Shown here: positions 61,851-64,000 of the stretch, piece after piece | How the letters are laid out: every line of letters begins with the position of its first letter | Position numbering within the stretch: the stretch's first letter is position 1 | Source of the DNA: an uncultured Algibacter sp. | GTDB lineage: Bacteria > Bacteroidota > Bacteroidia > Flavobacteriales > Flavobacteriaceae | DNA length: 64,000 nucleotides | Direction: 5' to 3' | Assembly: GCF_947487575.1 (NCBI RefSeq) | Contig: NZ_CANKXG010000007.1 | Location: 204,824-268,823, forward strand | Program-made: the position numbers and the translations under genes | Notes under the pieces: generated by a model | Seen by the model: the letters and a program-made list of their open reading frames with translations, nothing else | Databases searched by the model: none | What the model was told of the DNA's origin: nothing

Positions 61851-64000
61851 ATGATAAACTTTACTCGATTCTCCTTTAGCAAATCTTTTTTTGCTTTTTT
61901 TCTTCTATCTTTTTTTTGCATTAGCTTAGCTTTTACTCAAACTCAGCCGACATTCAACTTATCTCAAGGTCCAACTTTGTTAGCTAATGGAGTTGCAGAT
62001 GAGCAAATAGGTGCAAAATATATCTATCAAGATATTGAATTTTCTGCAGATGGAATATTAATTGACGCCATTGTTACTATTATTGATAAGGTAAACATGG
62101 ATGAACCTGATGCAGCTGCGTTTACAATTGATTCTACTTTAGGTGTTGATGATAGATTTGAGCCAACTGTAAATACAGGAGCAGGAGATGGTTATGTAGA
62201 ATGGCAAGTTGAATTTGTTTTGGATGGCACTGTAATAGATGCAAATGATGTTGGAGTAAGAGCAAGGCTAGAAACTTTTTCTGTTGAAGCAATTGATGTA
62301 GATGGCTTTGAATATTTTGAAGTTATAGTTACAGATTCATATACAATTGAGGGTGGAAGCTCACCAGCAACCGAATTAGTGGTTTCTCAAAATGGTCCTT
62401 GGACTCGATTCCAGAGTGGTTCACCTTTTGCTCCAGGCATTAGTGCGGCAAACACTGAGTATGTTGTGAGAGTAGATTATACCAATATAAGTACCATAAA
62501 TTTCAGAAACGGTAGTTCTAATGATAGTAACAACAGGCAAAATTCAATTAGTTTTTTAGGAGAAGTTACTTTTGATATCGAAAATACAGTTGTTGTAAAT
62601 GAACCTCCAGTTGTTGTTGATAATCTTGGGAATACAATTAGTGCAAATTCTTTATTCTCAACAAATGTATTAACAGGATCGAGTGATCCTGATGGTAATT
62701 TAGATCCAACTACAGTTAGGTTAATTGATCCTAGTAATGCTGCTAATCAAGGTAGTGTTGGTAATCCTTTAGTTATATCAGGTGTTGGTACTTATACTGT
62801 TGATAATAATGGAAATGTAACTTTTGTACCTGAAACAGATTATATTGGAGACGCGTCTATTTTATTTAGTGTAGAAGATGATTTAGGAGTAAGTTCTAAT
62901 CATGGTGATTTACAAATAACAATTGTAGATCCTTGTGCTGGAGGAACTTCTGGAACATTAATTTGGGAAACTGCTCCAACTAATAATAGTGAGTTTGATT
63001 GGACACCAGATGGTGCTTTGTCAAACACTTTTAATGATATTTCTGGTTCAGGATTAAATGCAACTATTTCTTTCACAGGAGATACTGGTACATTAGGAGG
63101 ATGGAATTTTGGAGCAGGTGATACACCTGAAGTAGCTACTGATAATGGAGTGGAAGCTTTACAGTTTTTTACCACTGGATTTAATGCTACTGGTATAACC
63201 ATAACTATAGCATTTTCACAACCTGTAAATGAAGTTGAATTTAATTTAGCTCATGTTAATGGATCTGGACCAAACGGTGATTCTTATACAATTACAGCCT
63301 CAGAAGTTGGAGGGGGTACACTTTTTCCATTATTTACACCATCTGCTAATCCATCATATACAACAAATACTTCTGGTTTTGTTGATTCTAATAACAATAG
63401 CACATTTGCAGATAATGATGAAGTTGGTGTTAATTTTTCAAGTTCTAACGGAATAAATTTCATTACTTTAGTTTGGGATGAATGTACAGCTTGTAATCCT
63501 GGTACAGTTCATGGTTCGGCTATTCAAGATATTTCTTTTTGTTATACACCTTCACCAACAGTAAGTATTGGCGATGTTACAGTAACAGAAGGTGTAGATG
63601 CAGTAGTTCCAGTAAGTATCGATGTTGCAAGTGCAGTAGATACTGTAGTGGATATAGTAACAACTACAGGCACGGCAGGTACATCAGATTACACAGTAAC
63701 AACTACAACTGTAACGATACCAGCAGGATCAACTTCCGTGAATGTTACTGTACCAACCACGGATGATGGAACAGATGAACCAGACGAGACCTTTACAGTA
63801 GATGGTACTGTAACTAGTGGTAACACCAGTAATACAGACCCAAGCGGAACAGTAACGATAACTGATAACGATGCGACTCCAACAGTAACAATAGGCGATG
63901 TAACCGTAGGCGAAGGCGACGGAACAGCTACGGTACCAGTAACATTAAGTGCACCAAGTGCAGTAGATACAGTAATAGATATAGTAACCACCACAGGAAC
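61851..64000 (+). CDS. Large secreted Calx-beta-repeat surface protein, N-terminal part (runs off window)
   Basis: Open from ATG 61851 to the window edge, 716 codons so far without a stop. Signal peptide MINFTRFSFSKSFFAFFLLSF with a likely cut near AFTQ. Then a domain of unknown type (to about residue 245), a cadherin/Ig-like tandem segment (NEPPVVVDN ... DYIGDASILFSVEDD ... ITIVDPC), a segment with SGSGLNATISFTGDTG, and from about residue 568 Calx-beta repeats (SIGDVTVTEG, TAGTSDYT, DDGTDEPDETFTV, GTVTITDNDA) repeating every 108 codons. Calx-beta binds Ca2+; such proteins are adhesins, often type IX secreted. The C-terminus is not visible. Confidence 0.88.
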   Translation, partial: MINFTRFSFSKSFFAFFLLSFFCISLAFTQTQPTFNLSQGPTLLANGVADEQIGAKYIYQDIEFSADGILIDAIVTIIDKVNMDEPDAAAFTIDSTLGVDDRFEPTVNTGAGDGYVEWQVEFVLDGTVIDANDVGVRARLETFSVEAIDVDGFEYFEVIVTDSYTIEGGSSPATELVVSQNGPWTRFQSGSPFAPGISAANTEYVVRVDYTNISTINFRNGSSNDSNNRQNSISFLGEVTFDIENTVVVNEPPVVVDNLGNTISANSLFSTNVLTGSSDPDGNLDPTTVRLIDPSNAANQGSVGNPLVISGVGTYTVDNNGNVTFVPETDYIGDASILFSVEDDLGVSSNHGDLQITIVDPCAGGTSGTLIWETAPTNNSEFDWTPDGALSNTFNDISGSGLNATISFTGDTGTLGGWNFGAGDTPEVATDNGVEALQFFTTGFNATGITITIAFSQPVNEVEFNLAHVNGSGPNGDSYTITASEVGGGTLFPLFTPSANPSYTTNTSGFVDSNNNSTFADNDEVGVNFSSSNGINFITLVWDECTACNPGTVHGSAIQDISFCYTPSPTVSIGDVTVTEGVDAVVPVSIDVASAVDTVVDIVTTTGTAGTSDYTVTTTTVTIPAGSTSVNVTVPTTDDGTDEPDETFTVDGTVTSGNTSNTDPSGTVTITDNDATPTVTIGDVTVGEGDGTATVPVTLSAPSAVDTVIDIVTTTG

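Noticed and set aside
63689..63994. 101-residue minus-strand Val/Thr-rich ORF
   Set aside because: Shadow of the Calx-beta coding sequence on the other strand.

Overview
The window is a piece of a marine-type Flavobacteriaceae (Bacteroidota) chromosome. The sequence is AT-rich, and start codons follow A-rich leaders with few Shine-Dalgarno sequences. Promoters carry the Bacteroidota -7 box TAnnTTTG, the tmRNA tag is GENNYALAA, and typical families of the phylum are present (DUF2851, DUF2721, paired TPR and beta-barrel proteins, Calx-beta surface proteins). I cannot name the genus from sequence alone.

Layout. (1) 1-5443: a minus-strand trp operon, trpE-trpG-trpD-trpC-trpF-trpB, headed by a promoter, a 15-residue leader peptide with three consecutive Trp codons and an intrinsic terminator, which is a textbook attenuator. 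trpF runs in frame into trpB without a stop. Each spacer downstream of trpG is filled with repeats. (2) 5513-7557: a redox and sulfur group of TlpA-like lipoprotein, redoxin, and two rhodanese proteins. (3) 7966-14976: small membrane protein, tmRNA, saccharopine-dehydrogenase-like enzyme, SDR with no ordinary start codon, DUF1801, kdsA, typA/bipA. (4) 15005-26504: a surface-polysaccharide locus. It holds a small DPAIG-motif membrane protein, a kinase-like/methyltransferase fusion, two membrane-anchored alkaline-phosphatase-superfamily enzymes, two tandem flippase-like proteins, glycosyltransferases (one frameshifted) and a capsule-type transferase, the last running into ftsE. (5) 27391-41513: TPR and outer-membrane barrel pair, methyltransferase, cysteine-cluster protein, fatty acid hydroxylase, K+ channel, alanine symporter, ComEA-like protein, acyl-CoA dehydrogenase. 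(6) 41514-44266: a scar-like intergenic region, then a G+C-richer molybdopterin oxidoreductase that looks acquired. (7) 44475-59403: the translation and transcription core: rpsU with an exceptional Shine-Dalgarno, xerC-like, hpf, four tRNAs, tuf, tRNA-Trp, secE, nusG, rplKAJL, rpoBC. (8) 59496-64000: DUF3467, prfC, and the start of a large secreted Calx-beta protein that runs off the window.

Several dispersed repeat families are scattered between genes: a 20-bp palindrome, an element of about 100 bp with inverted ends, heptamer tandem arrays and others. The most interesting points are the trp attenuator plus TrpF-TrpB fusion, the kinase-like/methyltransferase fusion as a possible chain-terminating enzyme of the glycan, the repeat element forming the leader of the tmRNA precursor, the rpsU Shine-Dalgarno, the single-base frameshift in a glycosyltransferase gene and the remnant of a second acyl-CoA dehydrogenase 3' end. 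No CRISPR array, complete insertion sequence, phage or known defence system was seen. All functional calls come from reading motifs and recalled family features, with no database search.
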